DNA from: an uncultured Planctomycetaceae bacterium
GTDB lineage: Bacteria > Planctomycetota > Planctomycetia > Planctomycetales > Planctomycetaceae
Direction: 5' to 3'
Length of the DNA: 64,000 nucleotides
Assembly: GCA_943787265.1 (NCBI GenBank)
Contig: CALSLT010000031.1
Coordinates: forward strand, 62,001 to 126,000
Of the stretch, positions 55,862 through 64,000 are shown in pieces. The notes under the pieces were generated by a model that was not told the origin of the DNA, searched no databases, and saw nothing but the letters and a program-made list of their open reading frames with translations. The position numbers and the translations under genes were made by a program. Numbering within the stretch: position 1 is the stretch's first letter; every line of letters starts with the position of its first letter.

Positions 55862-58261
55862 TCATTGAATGTTGAGTGTGACTTCAGTTTCCGAGATGAG
55901 AATTCGATCGTTCAACTGACCGGTGGCTCGAAAACGGAGCGTTACAGGGCTGTTGGAAATTGACGATGCAACTTCCAAAGGAATCGATGTCTCAGCCTTG
56001 CCCGCGTCGAAAGTGCCAAACCCAACTTCGACGTACGAGTCGGGCATGTCATTAAGCAGCTCGACATTCATCGGACCGTCGAAGTTGGATGTTCTTTGAA
56101 GTCGCAGTCGGCAGGAGACAGTTTCGCCCGCGGCTGCTGAAATCGTTTCGTCGACCGACCGCAGTTTCACAACCGGCGGCATTGATCGCAGCATGTTTCG
56201 TTTTTCGGCGAGCACCAGTACCGCCTGCTCTCTGCCGTGTGAGTCCGTGAAGCTTGCCCACGCCTGTGAATACAACTGAGTCTGTGACTGCACGTTGATC
56301 GCCATCGTCTCGGGCAGATGAATCGGCAGAATGGTGGTTGTCTCGCCCGGTTTAATTGAGGCGTCGAATATTTCGACACCGTCCATGTCACGATTCTGAC
56401 GGTCTCCCTGCTGGATTCGGATCAGCCCGTCGAACCCGTTCAGACGCTCGGCCTGCATCGGGTAAGGGAATACCGAACCGCGATGCGCGTACAGGTAGGC
56501 CTCTTCGCAGAACAATCGAAACAACGGTTTGTGCTGGACGGAAAGATGTAGCGTCTGAGTCACCGGAGAACCGACGGCGACGCCCTCGCTGTCGACACCC
56601 AGGTGTCGAAACTCCGCGACGCGTTCGATCGACGTCTCACCGGACTTTGCCTTGCCGACAACTCGTACTGCGAAACTTGTAGACGGCACGTCCTCGGTCG
56701 CGGTGACTTTGATCTTTGCAGACGACTTACCCTTGGGCATTTCTGCTGCTTCGACCGTGACGCCAGCGGGCAGGCCTTCGAACGCCAGCTCGATCTGCTC
56801 GTTCAATCCGCCGTGACGTCGCGCTTTGATTTCGATCGTTGACGATTTGCCTTGAGTAACGATCAGCGAATCCGTTGAAGCTTCCAGCGAGAAGTCAGCC
56901 TCGTCCGGCGCGATGAGCAATCGCCAGCCGAACTCGCTTCCACCTCGTGCTCCATGCCGCAGATCCTGCAGCTTGACGAGAACGTCACCATCTTTTTTCG
57001 CCGACCAGACGATTCTGGCGACGCCGTCGTCCGCCGAAACTGCCCCAGCTTGTTTCAACGACTTTCCATCCGCCGCGACGACGGAGACCACCGGCAAAGC
57101 TGGCGTCCCGGGCGGCCAGGCTGACGCTTCGATTCTCAGACGTTCGCCTTTTTTCGCCGTGAATCGGAAGAAGTCTCGATCGGTCGCCGACTCGAATTGG
57201 CCGTACAGAACGCTCGGAACAACGATCGTTTGAGACTTACTGTCTTCGTCATTCGGCTCTTGCTCGACGCTGGGTGGATGCTCATCAATGCTGAGAGTCA
57301 ACGGCCAGACCATCGGTTCGAAAACTGTCCATTGATTCGCTGAGGCTGCCCGCTGTGGAAGAACCAGTCCGAGTGCCTCAGTCAGATCTACACGATCTCC
57401 GGCTAAGTGCAGAACTTGCAGATCGTTCGCGGCGAGCGTCGCTCGCGAGACTCCGCCTGGCAGCGTCATTCGAGGAAACGGTTCTGGCCGAATGTTGATT
57501 CGATAAACGTGAGCGGGATCGCCTCCGAACGTCACGTTTGAAATGCGCAGGACGAACTCCGCAGTCGACTTCGACCAGAAGACGAGCACCGGATCAGTGC
57601 CGACGTGAGCGAGTTCCGCATCGACCTTTCGCCCGCCCGAATCAAGTAGCTCAACGACCGGGTCGAGTCGCGATCCGAGGCGGCCAGCGATGACCTCGCA
57701 TGAGATGACCTGTCCGGCTTCAGCGGTAAATCGGAAGCAGTCGACGTCACGTTCGCCATAAATCTGCCCGTTGATGGTTACCGGCAGTTTGATTGGCTCA
57801 GCATTCTCGATCGTCGAGTTTGACTCGGATTCAACGAACTCGGGCAGGTCACCAATCAAGAATGGTCGCGACGCCGTGCCGCCCTGTGCGCAGTTCACTC
57901 GCCAGTACGCAGGCCCGAGTTGTGCATCCGCATCGATCGTCAATTCTGACGCCCACTCGCGCGGGTAAGTAATCGGCGTGATCGTCGGCTCTCGCTTCGG
58001 CGATGGTTCGCTGTTGGCGATGACCTGTTCGGTCAGTTTCCCCCCCTTCGAGATTCCCTTTCCAGTAACCACGAAGTCGGTGCCCGGAGGAATGCACTCA
58101 GCGCCGACTCGAACTTTCACCGTCGTGCCCCGCTGCGCGCCCGCAGGAAAGATGTGCGAACTCGATGGCGAGTACCCCGGCTTCGGCTGCGCGAAAACAC
58201 TGCCGCCGCTAAGCAACGAGAAAGCGAAAGCGAGGCCGGCAACCTGACGAAGAATCTTCAC
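55862..58261 (-). CDS. Exported PPC-domain protein
   Basis: About 800 residues. The GTG at 58261 has a strong ribosome site (GGGAGAG) and gives a clean signal peptide (RQVAGLAFAFSLLSGGSVFA). Two pre-peptidase C-terminal-like (PPC) beta-sandwiches are visible, near residues 120-240 (GQIYGERDVDCFRFTAEAGQ) and 330-450 (EQEPNDEDSKSQ, GQFESATDRDFFRFTAKKGE). More beta-rich, Ig-like parts follow, with no catalytic motif. It is the third gene of the common planctomycete DUF1549/DUF1501/PPC set, but lies behind a palindromic repeat array. Role probably adhesive or substrate binding. The start can be extended to 58393. Confidence 0.8.
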   Translation of the reverse strand: MKILRQVAGLAFAFSLLSGGSVFAQPKPGYSPSSSHIFPAGAQRGTTVKVRVGAECIPPGTDFVVTGKGISKGGKLTEQVIANSEPSPKREPTITPITYPREWASELTIDADAQLGPAYWRVNCAQGGTASRPFLIGDLPEFVESESNSTIENAEPIKLPVTINGQIYGERDVDCFRFTAEAGQVISCEVIAGRLGSRLDPVVELLDSGGRKVDAELAHVGTDPVLVFWSKSTAEFVLRISNVTFGGDPAHVYRINIRPEPFPRMTLPGGVSRATLAANDLQVLHLAGDRVDLTEALGLVLPQRAASANQWTVFEPMVWPLTLSIDEHPPSVEQEPNDEDSKSQTIVVPSVLYGQFESATDRDFFRFTAKKGERLRIEASAWPPGTPALPVVSVVAADGKSLKQAGAVSADDGVARIVWSAKKDGDVLVKLQDLRHGARGGSEFGWRLLIAPDEADFSLEASTDSLIVTQGKSSTIEIKARRHGGLNEQIELAFEGLPAGVTVEAAEMPKGKSSAKIKVTATEDVPSTSFAVRVVGKAKSGETSIERVAEFRHLGVDSEGVAVGSPVTQTLHLSVQHKPLFRLFCEEAYLYAHRGSVFPYPMQAERLNGFDGLIRIQQGDRQNRDMDGVEIFDASIKPGETTTILPIHLPETMAINVQSQTQLYSQAWASFTDSHGREQAVLVLAEKRNMLRSMPPVVKLRSVDETISAAAGETVSCRLRLQRTSNFDGPMNVELLNDMPDSYVEVGFGTFDAGKAETSIPLEVASSISNSPVTLRFRATGQLNDRILISETEVTLNIQ

Positions 58262-58375
58262 TGGGCTCTCCCGATTACTAACCGTCATCTGGAGTCGAAA
58301 AGTTTCAACCACGAAATACACGAAAAAGAAAGCAATTAAGTTCTTGCTCTGCCACACGAGCAAGCGATTTTTGAT

Positions 58376-58443
58376 CTCACGCAAAGGCGCCAAGACGCAA
58401 AGGTCAGGATCGAAAACTTTGCGTCTTGGCGCCTTTGCGTGAG
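58376..58443. repeat. 27-bp perfect inverted repeat
   Basis: The arm at 58376-58402 (starting CTCACGCAAAGGCGCCAAGA) is the exact reverse complement of 58417-58443, with a 14-nt loop. The arms contain GGCGCC in their centre. In RNA it would form a very stable hairpin, able to stop or stabilise the transcript between two co-directional genes. Confidence 0.95.
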
Positions 58444-58444
58444 T

Positions 58445-58584
58445 ACTAGGCTCTATCCCTTAATTGCGGGCATGGCACTTGTGAGCCGTGACGCGTAAGC
58501 GGCCGGGCCCGGAAATCGTGGCCCGAGGCCTTACGGCCAGCGGCTCACTTTCTATTGACGGGCAATTAAGGGATAGAGCCTAGT
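58445..58584. mobile_element. MITE-like element with 23-bp terminal inverted repeats
   Basis: ACTAGGCTCTATCCCTTAAT and three more bases (58445-58467) are matched exactly, reversed, at 58562-58584. The 140-bp unit holds no gene. Its interior has its own imperfect palindrome (GTGAGCCG, then CGGCTCAC) with a GC-rich loop. The size, perfect ends and lack of coding fit a non-autonomous transposable element. The ends do not match those of the IS630 element at 2439-3672. No sure target duplication is visible. Confidence 0.7.
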
Positions 58585-58637
58585 TTATTTTCTTGTATTT
58601 AGTGTCTTTCGTGGTTGTAAAAAATGAGCATTGACGA

Positions 58638-59957
58638 CTAGCTGAACAACTCGTAAACCGGGCGTCCACCATCGGCCAGAGGCACGGGACGTCCCAGCGA
58701 AGTGTGCAGGACCTGTTCGTGATCGATTCCCAGGGCGTACAGAATCGTGGCGGCCATATCGGGAGCGGTGATGGGACGGTCGGCGACCTCACCAGCGATC
58801 TTGTCTGTGGCGCCGATGACCTGCCCGCCTTGAATACCCGCACCGGCCATGACGATCGAGAATGCGTTCGGCCAATGATCTCGTCCGAGCAGATCGTTGA
58901 TGCGTGGCGTGCGACCGAATTCTGTGCTGATCACGACCAGAGTTTTCTCCAGCATGCCTCGATCGGAGAGATCATTAAGCAGCGCCGGCACGGCCTGATC
59001 GAATGACGGACAAAGCAGCTCGCGCAGGCTGTAGGTGTTTTTGCGGTGCGTGTCCCAATGACCGTTTTCGACGGTGACGAAACGGCTTCCGGCTTCGACC
59101 ATTCGCCGAGCCAGCAGACAACATTGCCCGATGCTCGACATACCGTACTTCTCGCGAGTCGCTTCCGGTTCGCGCGTGATGTCGAACGCTTCTCGCGCCT
59201 TCTGCGACGTCATCAGACTCGCAGCCTTCTGGTAGAATTGATCAAGAGCCTGAACCTGTCGACCGGCACGCTCGGCTCCGGCTTCAAACTGGTTGAACGC
59301 TCGCAGAGCATCCTGACGTCGGCGGCTTCGATCGTCCGTGACGGATGTAGGCAGCGTGATGTCGCGAACCGCAAACTCGGGCGCGGCAGGGTCGGCTTCG
59401 ATGGTGAACGGTCCGTAACTCGGCCCCAGAAACGACGGACCGCCGCTGTTCAGAAAATTCGGCAATGAAATGTACGGCGGCAATGCTCCTGGTTTTCCGA
59501 GCTTCGCAACCATCGAGCCGACGCAGGGGTGATCGTTGTTGTTCTTGTTGTTCCCGTTGAAGTCGCCAACGCCCGGCTTCCTGCCGGTCATCATGGTGTG
59601 AAAGCCGCGGCCGTGATCGGAGTCTGAATGAGTCAGACTTCTCAGGATCGCGAACTTGTCGGCGACCGTCGCCGTTTGAGGAATGACGTCGCCCAGTTGG
59701 ATGCCCGGGACAGAAGTGCTGATCGGATCGAAGTCTCCGCGAATTCCCTGCGGCGCGTTCGGCTTCAGATCCCACATGTCCTGATGCGGCATTCCTCCGA
59801 CGATAAAGAGGAAGATGCAGTTGATGTCGTCGCGAGAGCCGGCATCCTTTGCGGGCGCGACTTGCTGAAGGTGCAGAATCTCGGCCATGCTCAGTCCGGC
59901 GATCGAGCCCAGTTTGAGCAACTCGCGTCGGGTTGGTTTGTTGCCATGTCGATTCAT
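58638..59957 (-). CDS. DUF1501 protein with a twin-arginine signal
   Basis: About 439 residues. TRRELLKLGSIAGLSMAEIL resembles a Tat signal, although the motif is weak. The DUF1501 (sulfatase-like fold) domain shows FLFIVGGMPHQDMWDLKPNA, SLTHSDSDHGRGFHTMMTGR and STEFGRTPRI, then GRDHWPNAFSIVMAGAGIQG. It starts 7 bp after the DUF1549 gene, so both are on one transcript. DUF1501 and DUF1549 proteins form conserved pairs in planctomycetes. The start at 59957 follows GTGAGG. Confidence 0.92.
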   Translation of the reverse strand: MNRHGNKPTRRELLKLGSIAGLSMAEILHLQQVAPAKDAGSRDDINCIFLFIVGGMPHQDMWDLKPNAPQGIRGDFDPISTSVPGIQLGDVIPQTATVADKFAILRSLTHSDSDHGRGFHTMMTGRKPGVGDFNGNNKNNNDHPCVGSMVAKLGKPGALPPYISLPNFLNSGGPSFLGPSYGPFTIEADPAAPEFAVRDITLPTSVTDDRSRRRQDALRAFNQFEAGAERAGRQVQALDQFYQKAASLMTSQKAREAFDITREPEATREKYGMSSIGQCCLLARRMVEAGSRFVTVENGHWDTHRKNTYSLRELLCPSFDQAVPALLNDLSDRGMLEKTLVVISTEFGRTPRINDLLGRDHWPNAFSIVMAGAGIQGGQVIGATDKIAGEVADRPITAPDMAATILYALGIDHEQVLHTSLGRPVPLADGGRPVYELFS

Positions 59958-59964
59958 GCTGGCC

Positions 59965-62385
59965 TCACCGGACAAACAGAAAGTCATAGGAATTAAGCAT
60001 CGCCCACATGAGATCCTCGGCGGCCTGCCGTCGATCACTCTGGGAGAATATTTTTGCGGCCGCAGCCCGCTCGCGAGCATTCGGCGGACGCCCCCAGGCA
60101 GCCAGGGCAAAGTCATCGAGAATCTCGTCGGACGACTTGGTACTCGCTGTGAGTTTCGAAATCCGACCGCGTGATGACGACAGCTTCGCCGCGATTTCTG
60201 GAGCGTTCATCAGGTGCAACGCCTGCGACATTGTCGGCGCTCCGGATTTGCCACATTCGCAAGGCGACTGTCGCGATGATCGCCCGAACGTATCCAGAAA
60301 GTAGGACGGAAAGCGGTTATCCCAGACCTGAATCGCGCGAGTGCCGGCCGGCATGCCTGGGAAGTCTTCGGGCGAGTTGGTCACATCGCAAATTGCGTCA
60401 AGCAGCACTTCGGCGGGAAGTCGTTCTTCCAGGTAGTGTGAAAAATTCTGTTCGTCACGCTGATTGGAAACGTTCGACCGACTGGCAAGCTGGTACGTCT
60501 CCGAATTCAGAATCAGCCGCATGACGGCCTTCAGATTGAATCCGCTGTCAAGAACCTGGTGAGTTAAGTAGTCGAGCAACGGTTCGTTGGAAGCCGGATT
60601 GGTTGAACGCAGGTCGTCAACCGGTTCGACCAGTCCTCGTCCCAGAAACTGCTTCCAGAGTCGGTTTGCCACGAGCCTCGCGAACATCGGATTTTCCGGA
60701 GCGGTCATCCAGTCAGCCAGTTGGACTCTGGGGTCCGCAGCGGTCGTGTCAATCGGCGCTCCACCGGGTGGACGTGTCACGACAACGTTGTCGGTCTGCG
60801 GCATTTTTGTCGGTCGGTATCCCGCATGAAAAACCAGGTCGCGAGTCGGCGACAGCTTCTTCCGTTGCAGTCCGTTGAAGAAACCGGACATCCCGTAGAA
60901 ATCGTCCTGGCCCCATTTTTCGAACGGATGATGATGACACTGAGCGCAGTCCATGCGAACGCCCAGGAACGCCTGACTAACACCCCGAGTCAGCTCGTCC
61001 GGAGTCCGCATCGCTCGGTAGAAGTTGACCGGTCCGTACTTTCCAGACACCCCCGTGGCCGTCAGCAATTCGCGAACCCACTGGTCGTAGGGCACGTCGT
61101 CGGCGATTTGCTTTCTCAGCCACTGATGGAATTCATAAGCGCCCCGTTCACCGAGCAGTTTTCGATCAACCAGCAGAATGTCCGCCCACTTCAGCGTCTG
61201 AAAATCGGCAAACTCTTCGCCATCAAGCAACGCATCGATCGTCCGGCTTCGTTTGTCCGGCGAGTCGTCGGCCAGAAACGCGGTCACCTCGTCAGGAGTG
61301 GGCAGCCGCCCCTGAACTCGCAGGCTGGTACGACGCAGAAAGGTGGCATCGTCGGACAGTTCGGACGGAAGAATGCCGAGCCGCCGCAACTCCCGCCAAA
61401 CCATCCGGTCAATCGAGTTGTCGGGCGATGCGGGGAACGTTCCAGCCGGCACTTCCTGCGGGACAAGCATCCGAGCGGCCGCGACCTGTCCCATATAGTT
61501 GACGGTGATGGCGGCCGGGCCGGGCACGGTTCCCGTGTGAACGAGGCCGCCCGGTTCAACGTCCGCAACGACCGGCGAGTTGGTGCTGTAAGACGCGGCG
61601 TCAGTGACGTCTCTGGTTGAGCCGTCCGAGTAAACCGCGGTCACCAGCAACTGCTGTTCGGCCGAGCGTCCGAGAACTCGGTCGGCAGGTTCAACACGAA
61701 CCGAAGCCACGGTTGGAGCCGAATCGTCGCCCCACGGCATCCCCTGCCGAATCCAGTTGCTGAGCAGTTGGTGATCGGGCGAGTCCGGCTGACATCGCCG
61801 ACCGCCGCCATGAGCCGTTACTCCGATCGCTTTGAGAATCAGCAGACTGTTCTCGGGATCGCCGGTGAAGATTCGTCGTCCGCGCGACTCTCGACTGAGC
61901 GACGCAAAATCTGCCTGCGCATCAAATCCAAACACCGACAATTTAAAACCGTTCTGCCCCGAAGCCTTGCCATGACACCCGCCACTGTTGCAACCGAGTT
62001 TGGAAAACAGTGGCACGACATCATTCACAAAATGAACCGGATGAATCGACGACGCCCCTTCGACGACGACGGGAACTCGCAGCGTTTCATTTTCGAAGCG
62101 GACGATGACTTCCGTATTGCCATTCTGAATTGCTGAAAGCACCGAGCCGCTCAGTCTTGCGTTTTCTTCTGAGGCCAACTGCAGGGCAGCCTCGCGTGTA
62201 ACATCAATCTCACGCCCGTCTCTGAGGACTGTGACCAGAATCTGCTGCCGCCGACTAGCCGCACTCAATCGAATCGGATTTGGTGAGACACTCAGAACTG
62301 GCTTTCTGACAGACGTCTGCGCATTGACGGTCGCGGCGGAAAGCCCAACCAGACAACCGAGCAGAATTATTCGCGCAGAAACCAT
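59965..62385 (-). CDS. Exported DUF1549/DUF1553 protein with a BIG2-like N-terminus
   Basis: 806 residues. A signal peptide (ARIILLGCLVGLSAATVNAQ) is followed by a bacterial Ig-like part (about 25-115), a cysteine motif (LGCNSGGCHGKASGQNGFKL, CxxxxCH spacing), a second Ig-like part (about 225-320), DUF1549 (FLRRTSLRVQGRLPTPDEVT) and DUF1553 (ARLVANRLWKQFLGRGLVEP). CAQCHHHPFEKWGQDDFYGM near residue 480 is a further CxxCH motif. First gene of the DUF1549/DUF1501/PPC set. It probably acts at the cell surface with its DUF1501 partner. Confidence 0.92.
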   Translation of the reverse strand: MVSARIILLGCLVGLSAATVNAQTSVRKPVLSVSPNPIRLSAASRRQQILVTVLRDGREIDVTREAALQLASEENARLSGSVLSAIQNGNTEVIVRFENETLRVPVVVEGASSIHPVHFVNDVVPLFSKLGCNSGGCHGKASGQNGFKLSVFGFDAQADFASLSRESRGRRIFTGDPENSLLILKAIGVTAHGGGRRCQPDSPDHQLLSNWIRQGMPWGDDSAPTVASVRVEPADRVLGRSAEQQLLVTAVYSDGSTRDVTDAASYSTNSPVVADVEPGGLVHTGTVPGPAAITVNYMGQVAAARMLVPQEVPAGTFPASPDNSIDRMVWRELRRLGILPSELSDDATFLRRTSLRVQGRLPTPDEVTAFLADDSPDKRSRTIDALLDGEEFADFQTLKWADILLVDRKLLGERGAYEFHQWLRKQIADDVPYDQWVRELLTATGVSGKYGPVNFYRAMRTPDELTRGVSQAFLGVRMDCAQCHHHPFEKWGQDDFYGMSGFFNGLQRKKLSPTRDLVFHAGYRPTKMPQTDNVVVTRPPGGAPIDTTAADPRVQLADWMTAPENPMFARLVANRLWKQFLGRGLVEPVDDLRSTNPASNEPLLDYLTHQVLDSGFNLKAVMRLILNSETYQLASRSNVSNQRDEQNFSHYLEERLPAEVLLDAICDVTNSPEDFPGMPAGTRAIQVWDNRFPSYFLDTFGRSSRQSPCECGKSGAPTMSQALHLMNAPEIAAKLSSSRGRISKLTASTKSSDEILDDFALAAWGRPPNARERAAAAKIFSQSDRRQAAEDLMWAMLNSYDFLFVR

Positions 62386-62704
62386 GCGGTGCCTTCAACA
62401 GCAAACGCGTCTGAGTGTTTAATCAACAGCCAACGAGTGTATCAGGTTTTGCTGATGCGACTCAATCTGCCCTTCAGATTACCGCGCCGAACATGTGGGC
62501 AGGCCAGTAGATTCAGCACTCGTCGTCCGAGTTGATCGCCCGTATCGATAACGCGTATGCGAAACCGAATCGCGAAACCGACGGGCATGGTGCGAAACCA
62601 GACCAGCAAACTTGTGATCTTGCGAGAAGGTTGTGATCTTTGTCGCATAGTCGAATTGGTTTCGAACTGACAGGCTTGATACTCGGTAGCGAGGGTGTGC
62701 TGCG
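62386..62704. promoter_or_regulatory. Divergent intergenic region with short direct repeats
   Basis: Three copies of GCGAAACC (62559, 62572, 62592) and two copies of TTGTGATCTT (62612-62621, 62631-62640; 19-bp period) lie in front of the L7/L12-like gene. The spacing of about two helical turns for the second pair would suit a regulator. No known operator is recognised. Confidence 0.3.
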
Positions 62705-63121
62705 ATGGCTCAGGAAGACTTCGAGGAAGAGATCCGCCAATTGCTGGATTCAGGCAACAAGATTCAGGCAATCAAAGTTTACCGCGAACATACAGGCGCC
62801 GGATTGGCCGAAGCAAAGGACGCCGTCGAAGCCTTCGCTGGGGGCGGTGATCTCGACGGCAGTTCCCAAAGTTCGCGTGCCCCGGTAGACGATCCCGAAC
62901 TGCTCGAAGAGGTGAAAGAACTGCTCGGTCAGGGAAACACGCTGCCTGCCGTCAAGCTGGTTCGCGAGCGGACTGGACGCAGCCTGAAAGAGTCGAAAGA
63001 GATCGTCGATCAAATCGGTGTCGACAGCGGCCTGACGTCGCCATCAGGTTCTGGATGTCTGGGAGCCGTGCTTCTCGCCGCGTCCGTTCCACTGGGCGCA
63101 GCCTGGACCATCTTTTCGTAA
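62705..63121 (+). CDS. Tandem ribosomal L7/L12-CTD-like protein with a C-terminal membrane helix
   Basis: 138 residues with two short repeats that resemble the C-terminal domain of ribosomal protein L7/L12: KIQAIKVYREHTGAGLAEAK (about 19-43) and LPAVKLVRERTGRSLKESKE (about 80-104). Each follows a helix of the form EEIRQLLDSGN or EEVKELLGQGN. A hydrophobic end (GCLGAVLLAASVPLGAAWTI) could be a membrane anchor. It is not the ribosomal stalk protein itself. Function unknown; perhaps a membrane-tethered protein-binding module. Confidence 0.78.
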   Translation: MAQEDFEEEIRQLLDSGNKIQAIKVYREHTGAGLAEAKDAVEAFAGGGDLDGSSQSSRAPVDDPELLEEVKELLGQGNTLPAVKLVRERTGRSLKESKEIVDQIGVDSGLTSPSGSGCLGAVLLAASVPLGAAWTIFS

Positions 63122-63177
63122 TGGCCAAAAGGCCTGGCTGATCGAAACAGCGTTCTGAACCAGGGATTGAATCAACG

Positions 63178-64000
63178 ATGAAGCGGCTCACGATTCTGTT
63201 ACTGACGCTGCTCGTCGCGAATGTGTGTCTGGCTAGCGAGCGACCGAACATTCTGTTGATCGTTTCGGAAGACAACGGTCCGGAGCTGGGGTGTTACGGC
63301 GATCCGTACGCTCAGACACCGGTGCTGGATCATCTAGCAAAAACAGGCGTTCGATTTGCCAATGCGTTCGTACCGTATCCTGTTTGCAGTCCGTCTCGAG
63401 CGTGTTTTCTGACCGGACTATATCCGCATCAGAACGGGCAGCTTGGTCTGGCGACTCATAAGTTTGCGATGTTCGAAGGGACTCGCACGCTTCCGGCGAT
63501 TCTGCAGAACAACGGCTACCGCACGGGCATGATCGGCAAGTTGCATGTAAATCCGGAGAAAGAATTCCCGTTTAATTATCGCAAGATCACCGGCGCAAAT
63601 TTCGGTAGCCGCAACATGCGCAACTATGCAGATGCCGCTGCCGAGTTCTTCAAGCAGGATTCCGACGAACCGTTCTTCCTTTCGATCAACTATCCCGATG
63701 CCCATTTTCCACTGCATCGCCAGCAGTTCGGATTGCCGGAAGTTCCAATCGAAGCCGACGACGTTCGTCCGTTGCCGTGGGTCGGAGTCAACTCACCTCG
63801 GCTGAGGCAATTCACCGCCGACTATTACAACTGCATCCGGCGGCTCGACGACGGAATCGGCATGCTCCTCGAACGGCTGAAAGAAAGTGGACATGCCGAG
63901 AACACGCTGATTGTTTATATCGGCGATCATGGTGCTCAGTTCTCGCGAGGCAAGTGCTCGGTTTACGAAGCCGGGCTGCGGATTCCGATGATCGTTCGCT
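63178..64000 (+). CDS. Sulfatase (arylsulfatase family), 3' end outside window
   Basis: The first 274 residues of an exported sulfatase. A signal peptide (KRLTILLLTLLVANVCLASE) precedes RPNILLIVSEDNG with the metal-binding aspartate. The CSPSR motif (C70) is the site where cysteine is converted to formylglycine. GTYPHQN-like GLYPHQNGQLG, IGKLHVNPE and YIGDHGAQFSRGK also fit. Substrate unknown; planctomycetes have many sulfatases for marine polysaccharides. A matching maturase is not in the window. Confidence 0.93.
   Translation, partial: MKRLTILLLTLLVANVCLASERPNILLIVSEDNGPELGCYGDPYAQTPVLDHLAKTGVRFANAFVPYPVCSPSRACFLTGLYPHQNGQLGLATHKFAMFEGTRTLPAILQNNGYRTGMIGKLHVNPEKEFPFNYRKITGANFGSRNMRNYADAAAEFFKQDSDEPFFLSINYPDAHFPLHRQQFGLPEVPIEADDVRPLPWVGVNSPRLRQFTADYYNCIRRLDDGIGMLLERLKESGHAENTLIVYIGDHGAQFSRGKCSVYEAGLRIPMIVR

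Larger units (their letters stand above)
58306..58617. repeat. Nested palindromic repeat array inside an operon
   Basis: Outer arms CAACCACGAAA (58306-58316) and TTTCGTGGTTG (58607-58617) belong to the family also seen at 6157-6235. Inside them lie a long perfect hairpin (58376-58443) and a MITE-like element (58445-58584), listed separately. The array fills the gap between the DUF1501 and PPC genes. Confidence 0.8.

Overview
The window looks like a chromosomal segment of a planctomycete, probably Planctomycetaceae-like. Family-level markers point there: DUF1549/DUF1553 proteins with cytochrome-c-type motifs, a DUF1501 protein, a PPC-domain protein, two DUF1559 pseudopilin-like proteins, a creatininase-family protein, a Gfo/Idh/MocA oxidoreductase, a sulfatase, and a chemotaxis/flagellar block suited to a swarmer stage. 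All calls come from reading the sequence; no database search was possible.

Layout. 0-3.9 kb is a decaying region: a multiply frameshifted tyrosine recombinase relic beside a tRNA-Arg(TCG), a frameshifted FHA gene, and a second FHA gene split by an IS630-family element. The element's TA duplication lets the empty site be rebuilt in frame. 3.9-7.5 kb (minus) carries a lipid A acyltransferase-family gene, an oxidoreductase and tyrS. 7.6-10.8 kb (plus) encodes a two-gene tripartite tricarboxylate-type transporter in which TctC and TctB are fused. 10.9-20.7 kb (minus) is one chemotaxis block: cheA, cheW, two methyl-accepting proteins (one with a haem-type CxxCH motif), cheY, cheB, cheR, cheX, cheY. 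Divergently, 21.1-30.5 kb (plus) holds flgE, flbD, motA, motB, fliL, fliN, fliO, fliP, fliQ, fliR, flhB.

30.5-46 kb is mixed: an unknown membrane protein, a soluble transhydrogenase, two adjacent SPFH proteins, a TauD-like dioxygenase with a PQQ-like beta-propeller, a histidine kinase, a bacterial lipoxygenase with a complete iron-ligand set, lutC/lutB without lutA, and an AhpD-like/receiver fusion. 46.4-64 kb contains a STAS-cupin-STAS protein, the DUF1559 pair, the creatininase, a large cytochrome-type DUF1549/DUF1553 protein, a DUF5658-like protein, a PPC/DUF1501/DUF1549 operon with a nested palindromic repeat array inside it, a tandem L7/L12-CTD-like protein, and the start of a sulfatase.

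Most notable points: (i) six apparent single-base insertions, all +1, fall between 20.5 and 25.6 kb in cheA, flgE (three), motB and fliN, two of them in runs of six C, while the long genes of the other 38 kb read cleanly; (ii) FliR carries a canonical EF-hand loop; (iii) the STAS-cupin-STAS and AhpD-receiver architectures; (iv) the lipoxygenase; (v) the IS630 insertion with a rebuildable target gene.
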